Source: Echinometra lucunter (taxonomy: Eukaryota > Echinodermata > Echinoidea > Camarodonta > Echinometridae). From it: a stretch of 64,000 nt of DNA. The DNA is taken from positions 194,032 through 258,031 of the forward strand of contig CM057157.1 in the NCBI GenBank assembly GCA_029962745.1, in the 5' to 3' direction. The notes under the pieces were generated by a model, which worked only from the letters and a program-made list of their open reading frames with translations, did no database searches and was not told where the DNA came from. Below are positions 45,757 to 57,318 of the stretch, in pieces. Position 1 is the stretch's first letter, and every line of letters starts with the position of its first letter. Made by a program: the position numbers and the translations under genes.

Positions 45757-46579
45757 ATTGTTATGTTATGTTATGTTATGCCATGTTTTATTTATTTCAA
45801 TACGGTATAAAAAATCTGCTATCAGCCGCAAGGCTGTTTTTCAGCAAGTCCGTACATAAAAATAGAAAGCATAAACAGAATAATGACAATAATGAATTAC
45901 AAATCATGAACAAAATGATAAATACAAATTATACAGAGAAACAGAAATCACATGAGAAAATCAAAATGAGAAAAACAACAAAAAATAAATAAACAATAAC
46001 AAAAACTAAATCTAAAACAGTTAATATAAATGATAAAAAAAAAACATGCAAATATTACAATGATCAGAATCTCAGTAAGCAACTATTACGAAAAACTAAT
46101 TGGGAAGATATTTTGAATGCATTTTATAAAAGCCGGTAGATTGGTTTGTGTTCTTACAGATTGGGGGAGGTTATTGAATAAGTTACTGGCAATGTATAAA
46201 GAGCTATTTTTCAAACAGTCTGTGTGAGGTTTTGGAAGGTATATATACTGTTTGATATTTCTAAGAGAGTGTTGTGTTTCCTTAACTGCAATTTTTGAGC
46301 TTAATACATTTGGCAGCAAATCATTTAACAATTTAAATATCAAAGTGACGAGGTCCTTCTTTATTTTTCATTTAAACAATCAACAGAAACGGTTTCATAT
46401 AAAAGGGTTCTACTGTATCGACAATCCACCAGTAAGATTATTCTTAGTGCTCTGTTTTGAAGTATTTGGAGCCTTTTCAGAGAAGTGGAATCCGGTTTCA
46501 TCCACACGGTGTTACAATAAACGAAGTGGGGATGAGACATTGTCTTACATAGAAGAGTAGCAGTGGGTACGTTAAGCAT
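45757..46579 (-). pseudogene. CR1/L2-like LINE 3' end with RT carboxyl region
   Basis: On the minus strand, a frame at 46361-46579 reads SHPHFVYCNTVWM and KRLQILQNRALRII. A shifted frame at 46086-46343 reads MIFKLLNDLLPNVLSSKI, SLYIASNLFNNLPQSVR and then a stop. These are the familiar final blocks of CR1/L2-type reverse-transcriptase proteins. A frameshift near 46350 separates them. The 3' end is a CATAA pentamer tail (about 45757-45782), also typical. It is 5'-truncated and dead. Confidence 0.8.
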
Positions 46580-46584
46580 AGTTT

Positions 46585-46830
46585 AACTACAGCCCAGACT
46601 GAAGAACTAGAACTGAAGAACTAGAACGCGTTCAGAAACGAGCTTTATGCTGGAATGTCTTCCGTATGCTGAACAGCTTGCCTTGTATAGTCTCTCAACA
46701 CTTAAAGAACGAAGGGATGGACTCTTGCTTCGTTTCGGTCTTGGTTTGCTGAGATCTGAGCCTCATCGCGATTTGCTCCAGACAGTCGCAGTCCCGCTCT
46801 AGACTTCAGCTAATTAGAAACTCTGAATGC
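46585..46830 (+). pseudogene. Second LINE reverse-transcriptase relic, opposite strand
   Basis: Plus-strand frames read LERVQKRALCWNVF and, shifted, LYSLSTLKERRDGLLLRFG. This resembles the 'LE.IQKRALRII ... L..L..RR' carboxyl region of non-LTR reverse transcriptases, followed by PLCRTRRYKQSAI-like residues to about 46885. Several frameshifts. It points toward the neighbouring relic's 5' end, so the two are separate insertions. Confidence 0.55.
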
Positions 46831-46889
46831 ATGGACACACCACTCTGTAGAACTCGCAGATATAAACAATCTGCGATATAGTATCTGTT

Positions 46890-47764
46890 CTCAACTCAGC
46901 CAGCTGCAGTATGATTATGGGTTTATCATGTACAAGTATATGCATATCTTGCCAATGCCTCTTTGCTTCTTATTTCCACCTTTTTCCTTTTCTCGTCTTT
47001 CTCTATTTGACCTCATCTTGTTTTCATCCTTCATTATGAAATTCCTTAATTTAAAAAAATGGAGCAAGGAAAATTTCAGGGAAAAATTTAATAGATGTAG
47101 TTAAAAGCAGCTTTATTCACAAAATAATTATTGTACAATGTTGCATTATAATTACTAATGGTATATAAATTTATGCACGTTTCCCTCCAGAACCCTTGGT
47201 TACCAACAATTCAGTTCAACTGTTATGCATAATTTCATTCTAAAAAGAAGGAATCCAGTTTGCATACATTAGCTGTTGCTATGTCGGGCAAGTCTCTGGC
47301 AAGCTTCTTAGCTGTCAAGGGAAACCTTTGTTCAACAATTTACGCATAAAACTATATTCGGTCTATTGAAATCCATACTAAATGATTTCTAACGCCAGGC
47401 GCGGTTCTACGGGGGGGGGGGGGGGGGGGGGGGGGGGGGAAGGGGACTCAAGCCCCCAAAGATAGGTGCAATTTTAATTTCATGAATATTCTAATCCTCC
47501 AAGCGCTAAGAAGCGCCCCCCCCCCCTATTTTTGCTCTAGAATCTGTCTAACGCGTATTATAATCTGTCTCTATCTTGTTGTTCCGTTTAGGTTTTTTCT
47601 CTGACAAACTAGCATACTCGGGGCAAGAATAATACTTCTGAGCACCAAAATAGATTCACTTCATTTTCCTGTAGAATGACGTGCATTCATCTAGCTAAGA
47701 TAAGACCATACATCTAGTAAAGAGATATATTCGAATCACTGAATGGTCACGTTGATTGCCTATT
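46890..47764. other. Non-coding interval, probable 3' flank/UTR of the complete SULT
   Basis: A minus-strand AATAAA (TTTATT at 47112-47117) lies about 650 bp after the sulfotransferase stop. A very long G run at about 47411-47440 and a C run near 47517 lie between, so the UTR limit is uncertain. Confidence 0.4.
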
Positions 47765-47874
47765 TCACTCAAAGTCGAATTGTAAGTCTGTGTCAGCCAT
47801 TTTCTCTTTGTAGACTCGGTCAAACTCTTCGTTCTCACTCACTGTGAATCGAGACTTCCAGTTTGCTATCACAC
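47765..47874 (-). CDS. Complete SULT, exon 6
   Basis: VIANWKSRFTVSENEEFDRV then a short acidic tail and TGA. It contains the KxxxTVxxxE dimerisation motif. Acceptor GTTTCAG. Confidence 0.92.
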
Positions 47875-48243
47875 CTGAAACAAAAACAAAGAGAAAAAAG
47901 AGGAATAATAATAATAATAAAGAAAATAATAATAACAACAATAATAATGATAATGACAATAATGATAATAACAATAATGATGAGTATGATAATTATAACA
48001 ACAATAATAATACTACTAATCTTCAGTACTATGTACTGTTCTCCCTGAGGGCCCTGCAAGAATGTCAATGTAACGATGGATCATGTAATTGCTGTTCAAT
48101 AATCTCAGTCATGATCTTTGTTTAAAAGAAAAGGTGATCTTCTTATCTTCAAACGATGTGCAAGTACTTAGTCTATAGGCCTACACATGGTCACCTTTGC
48201 GAAGAATGAGATCAAGGTAAGGTCTAACGATTTTGTTTTTAAG

Positions 48244-48320
<77 letters not shown>

Positions 48321-51300
48321 AGGCACGCTCTCCTTTCTTCTCTTTCTCTCTGATTATTTTACATTTCTTCATGAAGGTACACCTTTATTCATGTAGGAAT
48401 ATTTCCCCATTGCTTTGACGAGTTCCACCTTCCCCTCTTCTTCCACTTTGGCATAAGTCTTCTTCATCTCTTTGAACGAACTCTGCTCAACGATCTTCTG
48501 TAGAGTTTCTTCCGATAGAGGGCGCTCAAGAAATCTTGAAATTGTCTCTACTGCATTCGTCGGGTTCTGTGGTACATGTATTCGAAAAGAATCAAATAAA
48601 TGTGAAAAAGAATCTTGTTGGATCGTAAGATTATAACGATGAAAATATCAGCAGGTCAAACAGATATCCGAAACCCAATACTTCGATTACAACTCCACAA
48701 CTCTTGTCTTTACTGTCCCTATAGACTTAGTTGCAAGGGTTGCAATTTCGTAGCATCGTATCCGTAGCTATATAATCTTACAAGCACCAGATGTTACTCA
48801 TTCTTCATGTATACAAACTTAGTTAATGATGTAATTCGTATTAACCTGTTGACGATTGAAATATCTCATTTCCATACACTTAACAAGGGATCATGAAGCT
48901 GCAGTAGCCAATGAGTCAAGTATTGTTTGGTAGAAGCTTAATGAGACTGGGAGCACTGTAGGTATATTGGTCAAGGCTCTGGCTTTGAGATGTCCAGGGT
49001 TTGATTCTCACTCTGTAACATAACTGGGCTATAATTCATGCCGAAATTTGTTCCTCTTGACCTAGGTCTAAATAGGTAGCTTGCCATGGGTAATGATAAC
49101 TGCAGGGCCTTCAGAGGAAGTAGCCTATAAATAGCAATGGGTCTACCCTTAGCAATTAGACTAGAACGTCACTCACGGTCTGCGTTTCCACTTCCTGTTT
49201 TTTGTCACCTACACTAGTACACTACCTTTTTCATGTCTTCATATTTGATAAAGAGTCTGTTTTCTTGATGACGTAGATTCCATGATGTTTTTACGTGGTC
49301 AAACCATGACCCATAATTCCTTGCTGCAACAGAGTAACGGAATAAAACAAAAGAACAAATAAGCAAGCAAACAGATCTGACAAGAAAACAACAAGAAAAG
49401 CAATAAATGAAACACTACACTACGAAAGTTATGTTTCATTATTAACCCATTCCTGTCCACATTCCACCTTCTAAAAACCATGTTGTGGTATAATTTGTAT
49501 CCCAACAGGAGTCTATACATTCAGAAATATTTTTTCCCAAGTTAATTTATAAAGTAAGCACTCACCCTCGACCATATGAATGTTCTTTCATTTCATGCAT
49601 ATGAGGACATACCCTTCATAAAAAGAATAGCCTACGATTTGGTAGTAGTAGAGGGTTTCATCAATAGCATTGTGTTCATGTATTAGGAATACCAATCTTG
49701 TAATAAGATCAAAACTGAAGAGATATTTCGTTTAATAATGGATATGGGATGAATTGTGCCCTACTTTAACACAAGGAAGTAAGTGACATTTTCATGACAA
49801 TTGGCTTCTTTTTTTTCTTCTAATTGATTTTCCATATTTGAAGCATTTAAACGGCAAAGCCATAGGTCACAAATTCATACACAGTAAAGACGCTTTATAA
49901 AACCTGGTTTACTATATGAACTGGGGGGTGTAACATAAAACATACAATCAATCTTACGATTGATATCAATCGTAAGTCTATGGCAAACCATGTACTAAAG
50001 AGATACAATTGATTGTAAGATTGATTGTATCTCTTTATGTTACACCCCCTGATCAGGTATTGTTTTAAAAGTTTAAACAACTGTTCAAAGTTTTAAACAG
50101 CAATTTTCAATTTTTGATATGTATTGTTCAAAAAAATTGAACATTGTTGTTTAACTTCTTAAACACTTGTTTAAACTTTTAAATAATACCTGATCAGTTC
50201 ATATAGTAAACCAGGATGTATAAAATTTATACAAGTTGTTTAATTTTATTTTTACTGTGTATTTCTAAAATATTTGGTGGAAAAAAGAAGCAAGTGAGCA
50301 GAATTGAAAATCTTTCGCAAAAGGAAGCAAGCTGCAGCAAACAAAATTATTTCTAATCCCAAATTTCCATGTTGTAGGCCTGGTCAAAAAACTCCTTTTC
50401 TTCATTTGTAGCATTTTGTACTCCTTGTCGTTTGCTTTCTTTTACCAAATTAGGGCAGGATAATACAGAGTTTGTTCATTACTTCCATCCCTGAATTCCT
50501 TGAGAGCGGCTTGCCATCTGATGAAATCTCCCATCTCATTATTCCCCACAAATCGATCAAGAGAGGTTATCACATCTTTAGGATTACGTGCCACATAGAT
50601 CACCTGAAATGATTACCATAAAGCATATAAAAATAAATAAATAAATGAAAACAGATGAATAAACAAATAAATAAAAAGAGATGTATAAACAAAATAAAAA
50701 GAGAGGAATAAACAAATAAATAAAAAGAGGTGAATATTAAAACAAATTAATAAAAAAAGAGAAGAATAAGATACAAGCATGAAAATACATGTATATCATT
50801 AGAACATAGTCATGCTAGAAGAAGACTATGAACATGATGAGCATGATAAGTGACTCGGAACTGTTTCCCTATGGAAATATTCAGGGTCCACGAAAGGTGC
50901 TTCAGTCCCACTTCTTTTACAACCAGAATCGAACCATTTTGCTAGTTGCATATATAAATAAATACCTCCTGGAAGAAGAAAAAAAAAATACTTAGCGGAC
51001 GCGGATTCGAGGGAATCTTCTCTTTTTCTTTCTTTAAAGTTTCGAAACAAACTACGAGTACGTCCACACGAGCTGATATTACAAGATAACCTGAAGGTTT
51101 CAAAATCACAAGTAAACTTCAAGTTTAAGGACAGTAATGTGAACATAACTTATGATGTTAACATACCTTGGCTTTCTTATTCTCAATGTCTGGTGGTAGA
51201 TACCTAACAGGTAGATGAGTTTGTATAACACGAGGTGATGAAGCTCTCTCTACGATCTTATAGAATGGTAGATGTCGTGTCTTCCCCTCATCGTAAGAAT

Positions 51301-52405
51301 CTTTCTCAAAGTAGATCATCTCGATGTTGCCTTGCGTGGTCGTCCGGTCTATCGTCTCAGGATTACCGTTGTTCAGAATAAGATGAACGATCTCTGATGC
51401 CCAGTGTGTTCCTGTCATTAATGATTACCATGATTATATACACGTCATAATGATAGTAATATTAGTTTCGTCATATTTCACAAGATGTGTTTTGATAAGA
51501 AGAATTGAATAGTCCGTCAACTTGAACCAGATATCAAGGAGACTTCGGTGCCAAATAAAAAGCCAGTTCTTTCTCGCACATGTTATGGAAGTTAAATTCA
51601 AACGCATTATTATGATTACAGGCGTAAATGTTGGGAGAAAAAAAAAGTTGTTGCCTTTTAGGGATGCAGGCTGCAATCCTAATGCCTTGCTCAATGGCAT
51701 AAGTGCCGGGCCGGGGATCGAACTCCGGACCTTCGCGTCTCCAGTCAAGCGCCTTAAAGCACTCGACTACGGCACCTCTACTTTTAAAAAACATTAAAAA
51801 CACACACACACACACTTGCACACGTTGGTATTCAAATGCCTATAGCAGGTTCATTTATTTAATATAAAAGAGCAATGTAGATAAAATGCCTTGCTCATGG
51901 CATAGGTCATGGGTCGTGCTGGGGATCGAACCCTCGACTCTCGCGTCTCCAGTCAAACGCCTTAAACCACTCGACCATGGGACCTCCACAGGGTTGCTCA
52001 GACTGATGAACGATATTTCCCTCGTATAGCTCTCACGGTCTTGAGAGGTGCGCACCCATTCTACCATAATTGCTTAATCACCAAGTACCAATGTCTTTTT
52101 GCGACTTTTTGCCCCCCCCCCCTTTTTTTTTTTTTACAAAGGCACATTTTTATACCAGTCTTTATGTGTAATTTTCGTTTTGTCTAATGCCTACACGTTT
52201 ATCATGAAGAACAGTGCTCATAAATACCTGACTTTGAGTAAGTATTAATCCAGATATCATCCTCCCTGACATGGAATGTTTTCAGAGCTTCAATGCTTGA
52301 CGGTATGACTAAGGCACTAAACTTGATTCCATCATAGAAAAAACTTCCATGTACAGAATGGTCCACGAAATCATCAGCCCTGAACGATGATAGATCGGTC
52401 GCCAT
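47765..52405 (-). CDS. SULT: Cytosolic sulfotransferase, complete six-exon gene
   Basis: Exons 52228-52405, 51167-51411, 50483-50603, 49226-49323, 48383-48566 and 47765-47874 join with phases 1, 0, 1, 0, 1 into 311 codons plus stop, a normal size for the family. The enzyme moves sulfate from PAPS to hydroxyl or amino groups of small molecules in the cytosol. Visible features are the PAPS loop YSKSGTHW (residues 56-63), QTHLP with catalytic His125, VARNPKD (145-151) and Ser155. NYGSWFDHVK and YEDMKK follow, then the C-terminal NKGVIANWK (274-282) and the dimer motif K282-xxx-TV-xxx-E291. The last PAPS-binding segment is normally RKGxxGDWK, so three usual residues differ. Exon 5 uses a GTGTAC donor. 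Substrate cannot be told. A truncated tandem copy lies downstream on the same strand. Confidence 0.93.
47895..48015. repeat. AAT/AAC-rich low-complexity tract in SULT intron 5
   Basis: Mixed AATAATAAC and GATAAT units. Frames across it are asparagine or isoleucine runs and not coding. Confidence 0.9.
48244..48319. repeat. GTCT then CT microsatellite in SULT intron 5
   Basis: Five GTCT units pass into a pure CT tract. It lies about 65 bp downstream of exon 5 in gene orientation, so it reads as GA on the coding strand. Confidence 0.95.
48383..48566 (-). CDS. Complete SULT, exon 5
   Basis: NPTNAVETISRFLERPLSEE, SSFKEMKKTYAKV and KYSYMNK plus one base. SFKEMKK is a strong family signature. No counterpart exists near the truncated gene. 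Confidence 0.92.
48948..49066 (+). mobile_element. Decayed tRNA-derived SINE
   Basis: ATTGGTCAAGGCTCTGGC followed by CCAGGGTTTGATTCTCA resembles A and B boxes at tRNA spacing. The body was not matched to another copy here. Confidence 0.4.
49226..49323 (-). CDS. Complete SULT, exon 4
   Basis: Encodes NYGSWFDHVKTSWNLRHQ and KYEDMKK. Same length and phases as 39089-39186. Confidence 0.92.
49880..50259. mobile_element. 380-bp TA-flanked MITE containing a second MITE
   Basis: Outer ends CACAGTAAAGACG and its complement side (TTTTTACTGTG) sit between TA dinucleotides. Inside, AACCTGGTTTACTATATGAA and the complement of 50193-50215 form another inverted pair (49903-50215). That pair contains ATCAATC/GATTGAT hairpins and a TGTAACATAAA and TTTATGTTACA pair. 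It lies in SULT intron 3. Confidence 0.75.
50483..50603 (-). CDS. Complete SULT, exon 3
   Basis: VIYVARNPKDVITSLDRFVG then GDFIRWQAALKEF. Acceptor ATTTCAG, donor GTAATG. Confidence 0.92.
51167..51411 (-). CDS. Complete SULT, exon 2
   Basis: THWASEIVHLILNNGNPETI through QTHLPVRYLPPDIENKKAK. Acceptor ATGACAG, donor GTATGT. Confidence 0.92.
51630..51782 (-). mobile_element. tRNA(Ser/Leu)-like SINE in SULT intron 1
   Basis: On the minus strand, GTAGTCGAGTGCTTTAAGGC is followed by GACTGGAGACGCGAAGGTCC and the B box GAGTTCGATCCCC. GCCATTGAGCAAGGCATT comes next, and is shared with the copy at 51860-51992. Confidence 0.75.
51860..51992 (-). mobile_element. tRNA(Ser/Leu)-like SINE, second copy
   Basis: CATGGTCGAGTGGTTTAAGG, GACTGGAGACGCGAGAGTCG, B box GGGTTCGATCCCC and the GCCATGAGCAAGGCATTTTA body. 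About 80 bp from the first copy and in the same orientation. Confidence 0.75.
52228..52405 (-). CDS. Complete SULT, exon 1
   Basis: Begins MATDLSSFRADDFVDHSVHG and ends TYSKS plus one base at a GTATTT donor. The start agrees with the truncated copy. Confidence 0.92.
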
Positions 52406-52483
52406 TCTTTCCAGTTGCTTCGGTCTTGTCTTCTTCCTTTATTTCCCTTTCTTTCCTTTAATTGCTCTTTCTTTGTCTCACTT

Positions 52484-52486
<3 letters not shown>

Positions 52487-52577
<91 letters not shown>
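52487..52577. repeat. CT microsatellite upstream of the complete SULT start codon
   Basis: About 90 bp of pure CT, beginning some 80 bp upstream of the ATG (GA repeat on the coding strand). The truncated copy has no such tract at its 5' side. Confidence 0.95.
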
Positions 52578-52580
<3 letters not shown>

Positions 52581-52689
52581 AACTCCTTCTAGCTCTCTCT
52601 CTCTCTCTCCCTTTCCAGCTCTCCTCTGCTATCCTCTTCAAGCCTCGTTGTAACGGTTTGGGTCTTTGCCTGTACAATCTTTGAAGTTC

Positions 52690-53720
52690 GTACTAAATCC
52701 AAATGAGAATGGTTAGATGATAGGCCTTGTACGATCTAGAATTAAAGAAAAACACACAAGTAATATTTGAACACTCTGGTTTAATACAGAAAAATGATCA
52801 GTGAACTATTCAATTACGGGAAAATGTAATGTGAGCTCCGACACTGATGATGAGACATGATTTAACATGGTGCACTTCGCTACTTTTGTTAACTAGTTCT
52901 TGTAATGAAGAAGAACCTTTTTCGTATTTTCTGAACTATATTCCCTAGTCATCAAAAATGTGCCCTTTTTCTGATAGATAAGAAATGGATTTCAAACAAT
53001 GCAAACCAATTACAACACTCACCAATTTACAGAACTAGTTTGCAGTAATGTTGTGTAAACGGCCATGCAATCTGCTGCATGGTGGCTCACAAATTGAAGC
53101 ATGAAGGTAATACACATAACAGCCTCTCGCATTCTAGCTCCCAGTCAAACTATATTATGCATGATCAAACTTTAAAAGAGCAATATTGATTTTGAAGCAG
53201 ACAGATAAATGACGATTTACTAGAAAGGGAACTGTACGTATTATCAGTTTGTATGTCGGCCGGCTTAGTTATACTCAAGACCAATAGTGCGGTGAACACG
53301 GCAAACAATTAAGCTTTAGAATGCTATATCTGGGGCCTCGTTTTTTCCCCTTAACTGAATACATCCGGGGTGACGGGGCTACAATATCTACCCGTTTGAA
53401 ATCATGAAATGAAGAGGAAGTACATTATGATTTTGTGCTTTATGATACGTATTAACAGTGACACTTGCTTTTAGTCTTTATAGTCCCATATATGCTATAG
53501 TGTGTTATAATTATGTTGCCTCTTTTACATTATTATTTTCGTTAATTCGTTAATTCTTCTTAACTGACAGCTACAAATACTATTTTCATGATCTGCTTTG
53601 TTTCTGTTTCTTCATGTCTTTTTGTTTATATACTTCAGAAAATGTCAATTTATAATTACGTTCATGTTTATGTTTATGTTTATGTATAAAAGAAGAGCAA
53701 AATATAGATGTATATCAATG
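52690..53720. other. Non-coding interval
   Basis: No exon, complete repeat or RNA gene recognised. It is the 5' flank of the complete sulfotransferase gene and may hold its promoter, which cannot be picked out by eye. Confidence 0.45.
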
Positions 53721-53725
53721 AAGTT

Positions 53726-53866
53726 CAATAAATACAATACAATACAATACAATACAATACAATACAATACAATACAATGCAATACAATACAATACAATAA
53801 AATACAATATAATACAATGCAATGCAATACAATACAATACAATACAATACAATACAATACAATACA
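53726..53866. repeat. AATAC pentamer tract
   Basis: About 27 units of AATAC with few variants, preceded by CAATAAATA. It is the type of tail left by CR1/L2-like retroelements, later expanded. Confidence 0.95.
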
Positions 53867-54461
53867 TGTTCAGAATGAAGGAAGGGAGGAGGATGGACTG
53901 CACCTAGTCTGCACTGAGGCACAGACCATATTTTCACACTTTAACACAATTCCATTCTGAAGCCTTGAGAAGAGCCTAGCTTTGCCAGTCTCTGGCAATG
54001 AAAAGCGGAAAAAAGGGGAAAGAAAAGGAAATAAGAGAAGAAAAAAAAAAAGAAAAAGAAAGAAAAAAAAAAAAGAGGGTTTGGACCTGCAAACTATATT
54101 AATACACCTGTATGGTCGGATCATACTAGTGCAGGAGTTGGAACTTGGAGGACCGTAGTCATTCGCTGGAGAGGGTACAATGATTTCACCGAGAAATGAA
54201 GTGTGGATAAAAAGAGAGAGAAAAAAAAAGTGAAAATGATGCAATGGAATGAAACAAGTTATCGATAGAATGAAATTAAACATAATAAGAGAATAAGAGC
54301 ATGATTTGGATGAGGGTTTTTATAGACAGAGGAAAATAGAATGAAACCAAAGAGCCCAAAAGGTATCAGAATATTTACCCATCCGCCAGAATTCTCTCAC
54401 CTACAGTTGTTCGCTCACACCATTCAATGAAAATGCTCGAATCAAGAGCTTTTACTTTTGA

Positions 54462-54845
54462 ACAATAATCCTCATCCTCGTACTACCAGTCTATATCATT
54501 CTCATAATCAGTATCACTGTCATCATAATCCTCATCCTCATCATCACCATCACCATTATCAACACCACCATCACTGCTCCTGCCATCATCATAATCACCA
54601 TTATCGGCAACATCATCATCATCATCATCATCATCATCACTATCATCATCACCACCACCAACACCATTACTATCACCACTACTGTAATCATCACTATCAT
54701 CTCCATTTTCATCACCAACACCATCATCATCATCATCATCATCGCCAACACCATTACAACCCCTACCATCATCATCACTCTAATTATCATCATTATCAAC
54801 ATCCCCATCATCACTACTACACTCTCATCCTCCTCCTCATCATTC
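54462..54845. repeat. CAT/CAC low-complexity tract
   Basis: Degenerate CATCAT, CACCAC and ATCATT units over about 380 bp. The long histidine-rich frame across it is a by-product. Confidence 0.95.
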
Positions 54846-56718
54846 CTCATTATTACTATACAATAATGCTATCATCCTCCTCCTTCTCCTTGCATTCTTT
54901 TAAAAAAATTCTTGATGATACTGTTGTATCTCATACATAGTAATTGTTGGAATGAACAGCTATTGCAGTGAAATTACAATGTTCTTGTAAATATTTATTT
55001 ACCCAGATTTACATATCATTGCACATTATCAACAATTCAAATAATCATCTATAATACACTTTTACAAAATACCTTTGATCCAATAAAAAAAAAAAAATCT
55101 CAGTAATACACAAAAACACCTCCACACGTAATCACGATTTGTGTAATACTTTGTGGTAGAAGTATTTTCATATTCAAAAATTCATCTTAAATTTAAAGAC
55201 GTATATTCAACCACCTGCCAAAAAGTGTACACAACAATATACAAAAGTTGCAATCACTCTAACATCACACACCCCTCCCCCTGTTATTCTCCCATTTCGT
55301 TTAGAAAATTAAAAACAGACAAGCAGGAACCACATAAAGCCTTCTAAAACTTCAAGGTTATCCAGGGTTCAGTTTGGTACAGAAACTGCTAATTTTCTAA
55401 GCTAAAATTGGAATTATAGGAAAAAAAATGAATGACATATATCTGATTTTCCATTTTATAGAAAAAAGAACATCAGCTGAGAATGATTTACTTATCTAGT
55501 GGGGTAAAACAAACACTAAACATAAAAATCATACTGAAGTACATGAAAACTGACCCAGCTTGTAATGAGCTAAGCTACATGTAAGAAAGAAAAAAAAAAG
55601 AAAGAAAAAAAAGGGGGGAATCAAATAAATATTTGTGCATTTTTTTTTTAGGGGAGTAATGTCAAATTATGTGACTTATCATCACGGGAGTAACAACTAA
55701 TTCTCTGTTGAATATTGGACTGCAATTATATCATTAACATTGCCTACCATAAATTACTACTGTATAAGTAACTCTATGCCCATGGTAATCTACTGTCCTG
55801 CTAATGCTATAAAATCTCCCAAATGTTCTCTGAACATGAAATGAGAATCCTTTGTTAAAGCAGTTATGCTTTAAAACATTTTACAATTAAAAATTATGTT
55901 GAATTGTGAAACAACAAAGGGCACAGGTACATATTCTTGCATTTAGATTCATTCTATCAATAAAACAAAAGAAACACACCTTTCAAGAAGAAATCCAAGC
56001 TAATGTCAAATTCCAAGAGCCCATTTTGAAAACTAAGTCTAAAAAAAAATCTAAGCTTCAAAACAAATATGAAATACAAAATATACATCTGCACATACAA
56101 TATAACACTTTACAGGAAAAGATAAAAGCTGATAAATACATACATCATATATAGCACATAATAAATTGAATAAATTTTCTAACGAATTCATAACAAAATA
56201 GCAATTGTAACACTAATATATGACATGAGATGTTTTGATGGATACTTTTCTACAATTATTAACAAGGTGCAGAGAAGATATTTCAAATTTCAATCTATTT
56301 TCTGTGTTTTCTTCATCAAAATAAAACTCAGGCACTTATGTGTGTACTGTTTATACATCACAAGGTTTTGTGGCACATTCAAATTTTGATTAGAATTGAT
56401 TAGTATTGATTAAGTATTAACAATCCAAAATTAAAGCTTGCATACAGTTATGGTAGCAAAAAGAAAATTGATAAGAAACTTACTATAGGCTCAAATTGTC
56501 CCCCTTGTATGGAGAGCTATGTGTGCAAGATCATGTGATTTTCCATTTGTGGTTTCCACTGAATTTTATTGTAAATATGTGAAACTAACACAAGATAACT
56601 GCTACACAATGCCTTATACTATTATCTGTCTACCCTGAAGGCTCCTAGCGCAACAATCCCAGTGCTTTGATATGCTTATCACGTACACATAGAAGCCTTA
56701 TGGGTTTTACATATGTGC

Positions 56719-56815
56719 AGTCACTGGGCGTTGTGGTGTGTGCCTGTAATCCAGCTAACAGTGGAAGTTATAAACTGATTCAGCAGACCCAGGTTCAAGT
56801 CTGAGTCACGTCTTT
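56719..56815 (+). repeat. 7SL/Alu-like Pol III-type fragment
   Basis: TGGGCGTTGTGGTGTGTGCC followed by TGTAATCCAGCTA closely resembles the 5' part of 7SL RNA. About 40 bp later CAGGTTCAAGTCTGAG looks like a tRNA-type B box. It may be a 7SL pseudogene or a 7SL-derived SINE head. Confidence 0.4.
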
Positions 56816-57263
56816 CAGATGGTGACGTAAAAGGTCAGTCCCAGACGTAAATAATATCCGATTGCTACATGTTTGTAAAAACCCAATTCAACAACAGCAA
56901 AAAATTGTGTGATGCACATCGGCATTGCAGTTTTATGTCCCTGGCCCAGGGACCTGAATTCTTTTTTGGCTTTCATTTGTTTTGTTACCCATTGGAGAGA
57001 GAAAAAAGCTTCACAGCATCTTTGTCTTACTAGCATACATGTATATTGCTATTTAGCATTTAAAAGCACAGAAATATGTGAGTTTATGTGGGCTTCCCAA
57101 AACTGTACATAATCTTATACATGTAGCAGGTCATGGATATGCTCCCTCCTAATACTCTGATATTTAGAAAAAAAAAACCAAAACAATCCATGGATTTACA
57201 TAATTTACATATTAAGCAAGTTAGTATCAGCACTTTTTCACTGTTGGCAGTCTCCTTATTGAA

Positions 57264-57318
57264 GAAGAAGAAGAAAAACAAAAAACAAAAAACAAAAAAC
57301 AAAAAACAAAAAACAAAG
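57264..57318. repeat. CAAAAAA-type repeat
   Basis: GAAGAAGAAG followed by repeated ACAAAAA units. Low complexity. Confidence 0.9.

Noticed and set aside
54458..54940. 160-codon histidine-rich frame
   Set aside because: It translates a CAT/CAC microsatellite; the opposite strand is equally open.
55906..56154. 82-codon lysine/glutamine-rich frame
   Set aside because: AT-rich composition in the putative 3' UTR, on the strand opposite to the gene, without a domain.
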